A DNA stretch of 64,000 nucleotides from Magicicada septendecula (taxonomy: Eukaryota; Arthropoda; Insecta; Hemiptera; Cicadidae): NCBI GenBank assembly GCA_034769895.1, contig CM068368.1, forward strand, positions 336,559,076 to 336,623,075. Reading direction: 5' to 3'. How positions within the stretch are numbered: the first letter of the stretch is position 1; each line of letters starts with the position of its first letter. Shown piece by piece: positions 10,322 to 21,713 of this stretch. The notes under the pieces are model-generated. The model was given only the letters and a program-made list of their open reading frames with translations, searched no databases and was not told where the DNA came from. The position numbers and the translations under genes are program-made.

Positions 10322-10660
10322 TTATATTTGATTCCCTTCGAAAGTTTCTATTAAGCTCCTTCTGTTATTTTTAAAATTACTTACTCTTCTGTATTCCGTA
10401 CTTAGGATGTTAAGTACATTAACTAGTCCATTGTTCATCATCTCCCACTCTTCCCGTGTTTTTATTAATTTCCTTTGATGCATTTGTCTCATTTTCTTTG
10501 TCTTCATTTCCATGTGCTTAATATTCTCTTTGTTTCTGTTAGGTTTCTTTTCAGATAACAATACACTTTTGTCTTTTTTATTTTCTATTTCATTACTACC
10601 TTCTATTTTCTGATCTACTGGTTCCTTTGACTGGTTCCTGTCATTGTTTAATCCTTCCAT
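10322..10660 (-). CDS. Gag continuation ORF, 112 codons (unit 3)
   Basis: This ORF is in frame with Gag beyond the TAG and carries the FEGNQI variant. Confidence 0.55.
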   Translation of the reverse strand: MEGLNNDRNQSKEPVDQKIEGSNEIENKKDKSVLLSEKKPNRNKENIKHMEMKTKKMRQMHQRKLIKTREEWEMMNNGLVNVLNILSTEYRRVSNFKNNRRSLIETFEGNQI

Positions 10661-10696
10661 TAACAGTCTACGATCATTTATTATTTCTTCTCTATA

Positions 10697-11383
10697 CTAT
10701 TCTAATTGTTGTTTCACTTGTTGTTTCAATTCCTCTTTATTCTTCTCACTCTCTTCCTTCAACAGTCTTTTTAATTCTTCGTTACTTTGTCTAATCTCCT
10801 CCTTCAACTGTTGTAAAGTTTCATTATTGCTTTCGATTTTTTTATTTAATTCTTCATTATCTTCCCTCATTTGTTTCTTCAGTTCTTCAGTATTTTGTTT
10901 TAATAAGTTTTCATTATCTACTCTCATTTGTTTAAACTCTTCTTGGTTACTATCCATTTTCTTGTTAAGTGTTTCGATATTCTTTTCATTATTTTGATCT
11001 ATTTTTTCAATATCCTCCTTCATTTGTTTCAATGTTTGATTACTGCTTTCGATTTTTTTATTCGATTCTTCACTATTTTGTTTCAATGTTTCATTATGTT
11101 TTCTTGAGTTTTCGTTTAATGATTCTAATTTTTTATTTAATTCTTCCTTGTCTTCCTCTCTTTTTTCCTCATTCCTTTTTAGGAATTCCATTATGCCATC
11201 CCATCTCATTTCTTCTGCAGTCCTATTTGGTTCTCTTTGTGTGGGTTTTTTTGGTTGGTCCCCTGGGATATCCCTTACCACTGTTTCTATTTCTTCAGTC
11301 GCTGTTACTTCCTTCGCCTCCATGTTCAATTCTATTTCTTCTCCCTCCGTACGTTTACGTGACGTTGCTCTTCTCCTTGACAT
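10697..11383 (-). CDS. gag: Gag-like coiled-coil protein (unit 3), 228 residues
   Basis: It is one Gln shorter in the QQQ run at about residue 191-193, through loss of one TTG triplet on the plus strand near 10,812. The same triplet loss occurs in the non-adjacent unit 7. Confidence 0.7.
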   Translation of the reverse strand: MSRRRATSRKRTEGEEIELNMEAKEVTATEEIETVVRDIPGDQPKKPTQREPNRTAEEMRWDGIMEFLKRNEEKREEDKEELNKKLESLNENSRKHNETLKQNSEESNKKIESSNQTLKQMKEDIEKIDQNNEKNIETLNKKMDSNQEEFKQMRVDNENLLKQNTEELKKQMREDNEELNKKIESNNETLQQLKEEIRQSNEELKRLLKEESEKNKEELKQQVKQQLE

Positions 11384-11731
11384 CTCTGTTGCTTAAACGT
11401 AGCCCCCACTAGAGTAGAAATTGCTATAACACTCACAATAAGAATACAAAGTTATTCTATCTCTAGCCTCACTAGTTGGGCTCCAATTCTGTAACACTAA
11501 GAGATTACTTCCGTATCTATCTTAAGCCTCACTGTTGGGATCTCCAATTTTGTAACACTACGGGTTATTTAGTCACACGTTGGTTGCGTCAATTCTGTAA
11601 CACTACGGGAATTCTCTCCCGTATCTATTTTAAGCCTCACTGTTGGGATCGCCAATTCGTACTATCTAAATTGTACTTGGTTTGTATTTTAAGGATGAGT
11701 ATGTTGTCAGGGTAATGTTAGTTGAGCGCCA
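11384..11731 (-). promoter_or_regulatory. Leader with PBS (unit 3)
   Basis: The PBS begins at 11731 on the minus strand. The 20-bp leader piece is absent. Confidence 0.65.
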
Positions 11732-13788
11732 ATTTGCAATCAAATGTTGCAAATAAAATTTATTGATAAATTGGTAATTAATATTGCATATAGCATAAGG
11801 GTTTCTTTTTCTTCTATATTTTTATCTTTTGTAATCTTTTATTCAACATAATATTATGACTATTAATGCTCAGTAAGGCAGATTCAAATCAGGTGCCATA
11901 CTTTCCTTGTTGGGAGTGTTACCAACCTATGCTAGTTGATGAAAAAATTAACATTCATTAATATGGTGTATATAATATCATATACATTTTAATTATCCAT
12001 TAAATAAAGAAAAGAAAACCTTTTATCTGTTGTTATTGAACTCAAATCGTTTATCCTTTTTAAAATTTTTTTTAAGAGACAGTAATAATTGTTAACGAAG
12101 TATGACCGGTTGTTCTTTAAATATGCTCAGAATGGCAGCAGTAGCTCTTATATCTCAAGGCAGACCTATCTGTACTTTAATAATTACTAAATAAAATACA
12201 AATAGAATGGTTTTACGTTAGATCCTTTTGACTACGGTATAAACTACAAATATCTTAGGAAAAGTACCAAAATACATGGGCTTATAATAAATTACAGAGT
12301 GGTTTTACAAGAGTCTATTAAGAAGTTTACAATGTTCAGTGTCTAGGTTATGTTGATTTATGTGTTTTCAATGTCTAATACACTTTAAATGGTTATATTA
12401 CCATATATTAATAGTTTTTTACACTGAAAACAAGATTGTTCATTAATTATTTTCACAGTGAAGGTTCAAAAATAGTTTTAATCAAAAGTGTAAACAGTGT
12501 CTTTGAAAAGTGTAACTTAGGCCATTAAGGTAATTTCTTCAGTTTAGTTATTTAGCTAAAATACTTCCCTTCCTGGATAGGTCGATCTTGTTTCTTCATA
12601 TGTTAATTGGTTTCCTTCTTTTGAACAATGTTGTCCTTCTTTCTTCTAAATATTTAGTTTTGTAATATAATTTAACTTTAATTAGGTTCACTGATGTTAA
12701 ATTCAAAACATGTTGGATTGGTCTCTCGTATTTTTATATATCAACCTTTCTCGTTTAAATCTAATAATGGACTCCTCTTTATTCAATTTATAACATATCA
12801 GTTGCTACGGCCTATAACTTAGCTTTCATTGGTTTAAATTGTGTCATCTGTAGTTACTATGGTTCTCTCTGAGCCTCAAAATAAACAAACTTCTAATATT
12901 TTACTTTTAATTTTCTTAAAATTGTTATACCTTTTTTATCTGATCTCTGATCTTTAATATACTAGTATCTTTGAGTTTCTGATGGAACACTGATTGTTTT
13001 GATACCACTTTTGATTATCTTCCATTACATATTTCCTGAGTTACCATTTCACACTTTTAACTATTTGTACAAAATTATTATTAGTTCTTTTTGTACTCTT
13101 CACTTTACTAAAACGATTGGATACAATCAGTAATAACATAGTTCAACCTGACATTAAAACTCTTTTTTTCAAATTCCTTAACTATCTAGGCCTAACATGC
13201 CTAGTTTCACAAATTTCTCTTATTATAATTTTGGTACCCTTCCATTAACATTAACATTTGTTTTATTAATATTACAACATATATTATTAATCAATATCAA
13301 ACAACTAATTACTAATAATTATTAGTAAACATATGACAATTCTCATTAAACTTCTGGATACAATCCAGTTTTTATAAACATAATAAAACATGGTAAGTAG
13401 TTCCCAAAACATTGTCCTCCTTACTTAATAACTTCACTATCTCAAAACACAACGATTAAAACATTGTTTATAATTAATCACTTCCCTCATAAACATAACA
13501 CAACTCTTAATAAACTTATGAATTAATTTCCATTCTCACACACCTAGTGGGATTAGCATTAGTATAGTAAGTATTTCTAAAACATTGTCCTCCTTACTTA
13601 CTAACTTTAATAGTTTAAACATAACTATTAGAACATTATTTAACATTAATCAGTAATAATAAACCTATAATTGGTAGTCCTTGAAAGAGGCTACCTTATG
13701 TTTCCTGGTACTTTTCTAGGATTTATAAACATATTTTACTCATGTAATTACACAACAAGAAGATGGGCAAAATATCATGTAACATAAT
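11732..13788 (-). repeat. LTR of the array element (unit 3)
   Basis: The LTR is 2,057 bp, bounded by the PBS and the PPT at 13790-13799. Confidence 0.75.
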
Positions 13789-13867
13789 ACCCCTCCCCCA
13801 GAAAACGGGTTATTTTAGTAATAAACTGATTACTTAAATAAGCTGATTTATATAACAAGTGCTGCTC

Positions 13868-14113
13868 TTAATTTTCATAATATTTTTTAATTTCAGCTTG
13901 ATTGTACACGCCCTTTACTTTATTAGTTTCTGGAATGGTCAATTCATAGGTATTATTCCCTTTATCCCTGGTTATCCTATACGGTCCTGTATACAATAAT
14001 AATTTTTTAGCTATTCCTTCTGCAGAACTTGGTAAATGCCTGTTTTTCAGTAACACCTTTTCTCCCACATTGTATTTTAAAATCTTATTTTTATTCTTTT
14101 CTTCCTCATGGTT
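13868..14113 (-). pseudogene. pol: Integrase C-terminal remnant (unit 3)
   Basis: This is the GPY/F fragment and the first copy with Val in the NKVKGVYN segment. Confidence 0.85.
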
Positions 14114-15311
14114 TCAGGTATTGGGTTGTGATGAATTTTCTTAGGTTGGGTTATTATATAATAATTTACAAATAACTTCTTTTTCTTCTCGGGCGAATCT
14201 AAGAAAATATATTATTTTTTCTTCATTTTCCTTATATAGGTGGTTACCAACTGATTTTTCCTTTCCTCTGAGGTTTCTTTTCTTTCTTCCTCTGCTTTAT
14301 CTCCTGTTCTGGTTGATTCCTTAATTGGGGTTGTCAATTCCTCCCTAACTTTAAATGGCATGGTGAATGCATATCGGCTGTGAGTGATACAATTCTGACC
14401 TATTCCTCACCCGACCATTCACCATGGTACAGTGCTCATTGGCCCCTGCCCATAATAATAATTTTTGAGTGGCGCCGTAGCTTTCTACACTCTTAAAAAA
14501 TGGTAACTATTGCGTTACTTTAAACACCCTTGGAATCCTGTTGCCTTCTTAACTCTTCTCGTTATTATAATTTGCATCCCTGCAGCTCCCCTTACTTTTA
14601 TATTATTGATTTTCAGTTTTAGTAAAATCCTTGGTATATTTCTTCTCTTCTATTTAATTTCATTTCGTAGTTAATTGATTCATTTGCCACAGTGTTATTC
14701 ATCTCCTTTTTCAATACCCCTTTTTAGCAATTAAAACTATGGTTATTGTTATTCTATTTATTTCCAGACATCGATTCTTCTTCTGCAAGTTCAGGCTTTC
14801 ATTTATTTGTTTTAAGTACTTATTCTCTTCATTCAGTATGATCCCCTTATTATCGTTCTTAACCATCATATTCTCTTCCAAAACCTGCATTGGTGGGCTA
14901 TTTGTTTATGTTTTCTTAAATCTTCACTTGTCATTACAATTATCATTATCTTTCCTTCTCATTTCTCAAATAGTTGCCTTGTCGGTAATCATACAATCAG
15001 TCCCTTTTCTCTATAGTTTGTTTGGAATTAGTTTAACCATGATCCATAATTTCATCTGTACTGGTCGTTCGGATCACTCTGGTGTGCAGAACTATTTCCG
15101 TCCTTGTGATATAGATCTCACTATTGCTACCTTATACAGCAATTCTTCTAATACTACATGTTCATTACTATTTAGGCCTACCTCAATCACTTTATCATTT
15201 TGCTTATTAAATAAATATGTTAATGGTATATCAATTGTTAATGCTATCACTGATATTTTACTTCTGGTGTATTCGACTTAACTATGGATTTACTTAATGT
15301 TTTACTTACTG
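14114..15311 (-). pseudogene. pol: Degenerate gag-pol interior
   Basis: It is homologous to 4131-5328, with no intact gene. Confidence 0.6.
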
Positions 15312-15650
15312 TTATATTTGATTCCCTTCGAAAGTTTCTATTAAGCTCCTTCTGTTATTTTTAAAATTACTTACTCTTCTGTATTCCGTACTTAGGATGT
15401 TAAGTACATTAACTAGTCCATTGTTCATCATCTCCCACTCTTCCCGTGTTTTTATTAATTTCCTTTGATGCATTTGTCTCATTTTCTTTGTCTTCATTTC
15501 CATGTGCTTAATATTCTCTTTGTTTCTGTTAGGTTTCTTTTCAGATAACAATACACTTTTGTCTTTTTTATTTTCTATTTCATTACTACCTTCTATTTTC
15601 TGATCTACTGGTTCCTTTGACTGGTTCCTGTCATTGTTTAATCCTTCCAT
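15312..15650 (-). CDS. Gag continuation ORF, 112 codons (unit 4)
   Basis: This ORF is in frame with Gag beyond the TAG. It is the last copy to the right carrying the FEGNQI variant. Confidence 0.55.
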   Translation of the reverse strand: MEGLNNDRNQSKEPVDQKIEGSNEIENKKDKSVLLSEKKPNRNKENIKHMEMKTKKMRQMHQRKLIKTREEWEMMNNGLVNVLNILSTEYRRVSNFKNNRRSLIETFEGNQI

Positions 15651-15686
15651 TAACAGTCTACGATCATTTATTATTTCTTCTCTATA

Positions 15687-16376
15687 CTATTCTAATTGTT
15701 GTTTCACTTGTTGTTTCAATTCCTCTTTATTCTTCTCACTCTCTTCCTTCAACAGTCTTTTTAATTCTTCGTTACTTTGTCTAATCTCCTCCTTCAACTG
15801 TTGTTGTAAAGTTTCATTATTGCTTTCGATTTTTTTATTTAATTCTTCATTATCTTCCCTCATTTGTTTCTTCAGTTCTTCAGTATTTTGTTTTAATAAG
15901 TTTTCATTATCTACTCTCATTTGTTTAAACTCTTCTTGGTTACTATCCATTTTCTTGTTAAGTGTTTCGATATTCTTTTCATTATTTTGATCTATTTTTT
16001 CAATATCCTCCTTCATTTGTTTCAATGTTTGATTACTGCTTTCGATTTTTTTATTCGATTCTTCACTATTTTGTTTCAATGTTTCATTATGTTTTCTTGA
16101 GTTTTCGTTTAATGATTCTAATTTTTTATTTAATTCTTCCTTGTCTTCCTCTCTTTTTTCCTCATTCCTTTTTAGGAATTCCATTATGCCATCCCATCTC
16201 ATTTCTTCTGCAGTCCTATTTGGTTCTCTTTGTGTGGGTTTTTTTGGTTGGTCCCCTGGGATATCCCTTACCACTGTTTCTATTTCTTCAGTCGCTGTTA
16301 CTTCCTTCGCCTCCATGTTCAATTCTATTTCTTCTCCCTCCGTACGTTTACGTGACGTTGCTCTTCTCCTTGACAT
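15687..16376 (-). CDS. gag: Gag-like coiled-coil protein (unit 4)
   Basis: The protein has 229 residues, and its translation is identical to unit 1. Confidence 0.7.
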   Translation of the reverse strand: MSRRRATSRKRTEGEEIELNMEAKEVTATEEIETVVRDIPGDQPKKPTQREPNRTAEEMRWDGIMEFLKRNEEKREEDKEELNKKLESLNENSRKHNETLKQNSEESNKKIESSNQTLKQMKEDIEKIDQNNEKNIETLNKKMDSNQEEFKQMRVDNENLLKQNTEELKKQMREDNEELNKKIESNNETLQQQLKEEIRQSNEELKRLLKEESEKNKEELKQQVKQQLE

Positions 16377-16724
16377 CTCTGTTGCTTAAACGTAGCCCCC
16401 ACTAGAGTAGAAATTGCTATAACACTCACAATAAGAATACAAAGTTATTCTATCTCTAGCCTCACTAGTTGGGCTCCAATTCTGTAACACTAAGAGATTA
16501 CTTCCGTATCTATCTTAAGCCTCACTGTTGGGATCTCCAATTTTGTAACACTACGGGTTATTTAGTCACACGTTGGTTGCGTCAATTCTGTAACACTACG
16601 GGAATTCTCTCCCGTATCTATTTTAAGCCTCACTGTTGGGATCGCCAATTCGTACTATCTAAATTGTACTTGGTTTGTATTTTAAGGATGAGTATGTTGT
16701 CAGGGTAATGTTAGTTGAGCGCCA
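16377..16724 (-). promoter_or_regulatory. Leader with PBS (unit 4)
   Basis: The PBS begins at 16724 on the minus strand. The 20-bp leader piece is absent. Confidence 0.65.
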
Positions 16725-18781
16725 ATTTGCAATCAAATGTTGCAAATAAAATTTATTGATAAATTGGTAATTAATATTGCATATAGCATAAGGGTTTCTT
16801 TTTCTTCTATATTTTTATCTTTTGTAATCTTTTATTCAACATAATATTATGACTATTAATGCTCAGTAAGGCAGATTCAAATCAGGTGCCATACTTTCCT
16901 TGTTGGGAGTGTTACCAACCTATGCTAGTTGATGAAAAAATTAACATTCATTAATATGGTGTATATAATATCATATACATTTTAATTATCCATTAAATAA
17001 AGAAAAGAAAACCTTTTATCTGTTGTTATTGAACTCAAATCGTTTATCCTTTTTAAAATTTTTTTTAAGAGACAGTAATAATTGTTAACGAAGTATGACC
17101 GGTTGTTCTTTAAATATGCTCAGAATGGCAGCAGTAGCTCTTATATCTCAAGGCAGACCTATCTGTACTTTAATAATTACTAAATAAAATACAAATAGAA
17201 TGGTTTTACGTTAGATCCTTTTGACTACGGTATAAACTACAAATATCTTAGGAAAAGTACCAAAATACATGGGCTTATAATAAATTACAGAGTGGTTTTA
17301 CAAGAGTCTATTAAGAAGTTTACAATGTTCAGTGTCTAGGTTATGTTGATTTATGTGTTTTCAATGTCTAATACACTTTAAATGGTTATATTACCATATA
17401 TTAATAGTTTTTTACACTGAAAACAAGATTGTTCATTAATTATTTTCACAGTGAAGGTTCAAAAATAGTTTTAATCAAAAGTGTAAACAGTGTCTTTGAA
17501 AAGTGTAACTTAGGCCATTAAGGTAATTTCTTCAGTTTAGTTATTTAGCTAAAATACTTCCCTTCCTGGATAGGTCGATCTTGTTTCTTCATATGTTAAT
17601 TGGTTTCCTTCTTTTGAACAATGTTGTCCTTCTTTCTTCTAAATATTTAGTTTTGTAATATAATTTAACTTTAATTAGGTTCACTGATGTTAAATTCAAA
17701 ACATGTTGGATTGGTCTCTCGTATTTTTATATATCAACCTTTCTCGTTTAAATCTAATAATGGACTCCTCTTTATTCAATTTATAACATATCAGTTGCTA
17801 CGGCCTATAACTTAGCTTTCATTGGTTTAAATTGTGTCATCTGTAGTTACTATGGTTCTCTCTGAGCCTCAAAATAAACAAACTTCTAATATTTTACTTT
17901 TAATTTTCTTAAAATTGTTATACCTTTTTTATCTGATCTCTGATCTTTAATATACTAGTATCTTTGAGTTTCTGATGGAACACTGATTGTTTTGATACCA
18001 CTTTTGATTATCTTCCATTACATATTTCCTGAGTTACCATTTCACACTTTTAACTATTTGTACAAAATTATTATTAGTTCTTTTTGTACTCTTCACTTTA
18101 CTAAAACGATTGGATACAATCAGTAATAACATAGTTCAACCTGACATTAAAACTCTTTTTTTCAAATTCCTTAACTATCTAGGCCTAACATGCCTAGTTT
18201 CACAAATTTCTCTTATTATAATTTTGGTACCCTTCCATTAACATTAACATTTGTTTTATTAATATTACAACATATATTATTAATCAATATCAAACAACTA
18301 ATTACTAATAATTATTAGTAAACATATGACAATTCTCATTAAACTTCTGGATACAATCCAGTTTTTATAAACATAATAAAACATGGTAAGTAGTTCCCAA
18401 AACATTGTCCTCCTTACTTAATAACTTCACTATCTCAAAACACAACGATTAAAACATTGTTTATAATTAATCACTTCCCTCATAAACATAACACAACTCT
18501 TAATAAACTTATGAATTAATTTCCATTCTCACACACCTAGTGGGATTAGCATTAGTATAGTAAGTATTTCTAAAACATTGTCCTCCTTACTTACTAACTT
18601 TAATAGTTTAAACATAACTATTAGAACATTATTTAACATTAATCAGTAATAATAAACCTATAATTGGTAGTCCTTGAAAGAGGCTACCTTATGTTTCCTG
18701 GTACTTTTCTAGGATTTATAAACATATTTTACTCATGTAATTACACAACAAGAAGATGGGCAAAATATCATGTAACATAAT
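16725..18781 (-). repeat. LTR of the array element (unit 4)
   Basis: The LTR is 2,057 bp, bounded by the PBS and the PPT at 18783-18792. Confidence 0.75.
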
Positions 18782-18860
18782 ACCCCTCCCCCAGAAAACG
18801 GGTTATTTTAGTAATAAACTGATTACTTAAATAAGCTGATTTATATAACAAGTGCTGCTC

Positions 18861-19106
18861 TTAATTTTCATAATATTTTTTAATTTCAGCTTGATTGTAC
18901 ACGCCCTTTACTTTATTAGTTTCTGGAATGGTCAATTCATAGGTATTATTCCCTTTATCCCTGGTTATCCTATACGGTCCTGTATACAATAATAATTTTT
19001 TAGCTATTCCTTCTGCAGAACTTGGTAAATGCCTGTTTTTCAGTAACACCTTTTCTCCCACATTGTATTTTAAAATCTTATTTTTATTCTTTTCTTCCTC
19101 ATGGTT
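18861..19106 (-). pseudogene. pol: Integrase C-terminal remnant (unit 4)
   Basis: This is the GPY/F fragment with an open frame, identical in translation to unit 3. Confidence 0.85.
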
Positions 19107-20304
19107 TCAGGTATTGGGTTGTGATGAATTTTCTTAGGTTGGGTTATTATATAATAATTTACAAATAACTTCTTTTTCTTCTCGGGCGAATCTAAGAAAA
19201 TATATTATTTTTTCTTCATTTTCCTTATATAGGTGGTTACCAACTGATTTTTCCTTTCCTCAGAGGTTTCTTTTCTTTCTTCCTCTGCTTTATCTCCTGT
19301 TCTGGTTGATTCCTTAATTGGGGTTGTCAATTCCTCCCTAACTTTAAATGGCATGGTGAATGCATATCGGCTGTGAGTGATACAATTCTGACCTATTCCT
19401 CACCCGACCATTCACCATGGTACAGTGCTCATTGGCCCCTGCCCATAATAATAATTTTTGAGTGGCGCCGTAGCTTTCTACACTCTTAAAAAATGGTAAC
19501 TATTGCGTTACTTTAAACACCCTTGGAATCCTGTTGCCTTCTTAACTCTTCTCGTTATTATAATTTGCATCCCTGCAGCTCCCCTTACTTTTATATTATT
19601 GATTTTCAGTTTTAGTAAAATCCTTGTATATTTCTTCTCTTCTATTTAATTTCATTTCGTAGTTAATTGATTCATTTGCCACAGTGTTATTCATCTCCTT
19701 TTTCAATACCCCTTTTTAGCAATTAAAACTATGGTTATTGTTATTCTATTTATTTCCAGACATCGATTCTTCTTCTGCAAGTTCAGGCTTTCATTTATTT
19801 GTTTTAAGTACTTATTCTCTTCATTCAGTATGATCCCCTTATTATCGTTCTTAACCATCATATTCTCTTCCAAAACCTGCATTGGTGGGCTATTTGTTTA
19901 TGTTTTCTTAAATCTTCACTTGTCATTACAATTATCATTATCTTTCCTTCTCATTTCTCAAATAGTTGCCTTGTCGGTAATCATACAATCAGTCCCTTTT
20001 CTCTATAGTTTGTTTGGGAATTAGGTTTAACCATGATCCATAATTTCATCTGTACTGGTCGTTCGGATCACTCTGGTGTGCAGAACTATTTCCGTCCTTG
20101 TGATATAGATCTCACTATTGCTACCTTATACAGCAATTCTTCTAATACTACATGTTCATTACTATTTAGGCCTACCTCAATCACTTTATCATTTTGCTTA
20201 TTAAATAAATATGTTAATGTATATCAATTGTTAATGCTATCACTGATATTTTACTTCTGGTGTATTCGACTTAACTATGGATTTACTTAATGTTTTACTT
20301 ACTG
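19107..20304 (-). pseudogene. pol: Degenerate gag-pol interior with clustered 1-base indels
   Basis: It is homologous to 4131-5328. It carries one-base differences not seen in any other copy: a lost G near 19625, gained Gs near 20017 and 20024, and a lost G near 20218. These lie beside four more in 20305-20639. Confidence 0.6.
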
Positions 20305-20639
20305 TTATATTTGATTCCCTTCGAAAGTTTCTATTAAGCTCCTTCTGTTATTTTTAAAATTACTTACTCTTCTGTATTCCGTACTTAGGATGTTAAGTAC
20401 ATTAACTAGTCCTTGTTCATCATCTCCCACTCTTCCCGTGTTTTATTAATTTCCTTTGATGCATTTGTCTCATTTTCTTTGTCTTCATTTCCATGTGCTT
20501 AATATTCTCTTTGTTTCTGTTAGGTTTCTTTTCAGATAACAATACACTTTTGTCTTTTTATTTTCTATTCATTACTACCTTCTATTTTCTGATCTACTGG
20601 TTCCTTTGACTGGTTCCTGTCATTGTTTAATCCTTCCAT
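20305..20639 (-). pseudogene. Gag continuation ORF, frameshifted (unit 5)
   Basis: The segment is 335 bases where the other copies have 339. Four single-base losses (near 20412, 20443, 20556 and 20569) destroy the frame. The neighbouring Gag and LTR are clean, so these may be sequencing or polishing errors rather than mutations. Confidence 0.6.
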
Positions 20640-20675
20640 TAACAGTCTACGATCATTTATTATTTCTTCTCTATA

Positions 20676-21365
20676 CTATTCTAATTGTTGTTTCACTTGT
20701 TGTTTCAATTCCTCTTTATTCTTCTCACTCTCTTCCTTCAACAGTCTTTTTAATTCTTCGTTACTTTGTCTAATCTCCTCCTTCAACTGTTGTTGTAAAG
20801 TTTCATTATTGCTTTCGATTTTTTTATTTAATTCTTCATTATCTTCCCTCATTTGTTTCTTCAGTTCTTCAGTATTTTGTTTTAATAAGTTTTCATTATC
20901 TACTCTCATTTGTTTAAACTCTTCTTGGTTACTATCCATTTTCTTGTTAAGTGTTTCGATATTCTTTTCATTATTTTGATCTATTTTTTCAATATCCTCC
21001 TTCATTTGTTTCAATGTTTGATTACTGCTTTCGATTTTTTTATTCGATTCTTCACTATTTTGTTTCAATGTTTCATTATGTTTTCTTGAGTTTTCGTTTA
21101 ATGATTCTAATTTTTTATTTAATTCTTCCTTGTCTTCCTCTCTTTTTTCCTCATTCCTTTTTAGGAATTCCATTATGCCATCCCATCTCATTTCTTCTGC
21201 AGTCCTATTTGGTTCTCTTTGTGTGGGTTTTTTTGGTTGGTCCCCTGGGATATCCCTTACCACTGTTTCTATTTCTTCAGTCGCTGTTACTTCCTTCGCC
21301 TCCATGTTCAATTCTATTTCTTCTCCCTCCGTACGTTTACGTGACGTTGCTCTTCTCCTTGACAT
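20676..21365 (-). CDS. gag: Gag-like coiled-coil protein (unit 5)
   Basis: The protein has 229 residues and the same translation as unit 1. The TAG is conserved, and the continuation beyond it is broken. Confidence 0.7.
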   Translation of the reverse strand: MSRRRATSRKRTEGEEIELNMEAKEVTATEEIETVVRDIPGDQPKKPTQREPNRTAEEMRWDGIMEFLKRNEEKREEDKEELNKKLESLNENSRKHNETLKQNSEESNKKIESSNQTLKQMKEDIEKIDQNNEKNIETLNKKMDSNQEEFKQMRVDNENLLKQNTEELKKQMREDNEELNKKIESNNETLQQQLKEEIRQSNEELKRLLKEESEKNKEELKQQVKQQLE

Positions 21366-21713
21366 CTCTGTTGCTTAAACGTAGCCCCCACTAGAGTAGA
21401 AATTGCTATAACACTCACAATAAGAATACAAAGTTATTCTATCTCTAGCCTCACTAGTTGGGCTCCAATTCTGTAACACTAAGAGATTACTTCCGTATCT
21501 ATCTTAAGCCTCACTGTTGGGATCTCCAATTTTGTAACACTACGGGTTATTTAGTCACACGTTGGTTGCGTCAATTCTGTAACACTACGGGAATTCTCTC
21601 CCGTATCTATTTTAAGCCTCACTGTTGGGATCGCCAATTCGTACTATCTAAATTGTACTTGGTTTGTATTTTAAGGATGAGTATGTTGTCAGGGTAATGT
21701 TAGTTGAGCGCCA
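21366..21713 (-). promoter_or_regulatory. Leader with PBS (unit 5)
   Basis: The PBS begins at 21713 on the minus strand. The 20-bp leader piece is absent. Confidence 0.65.
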
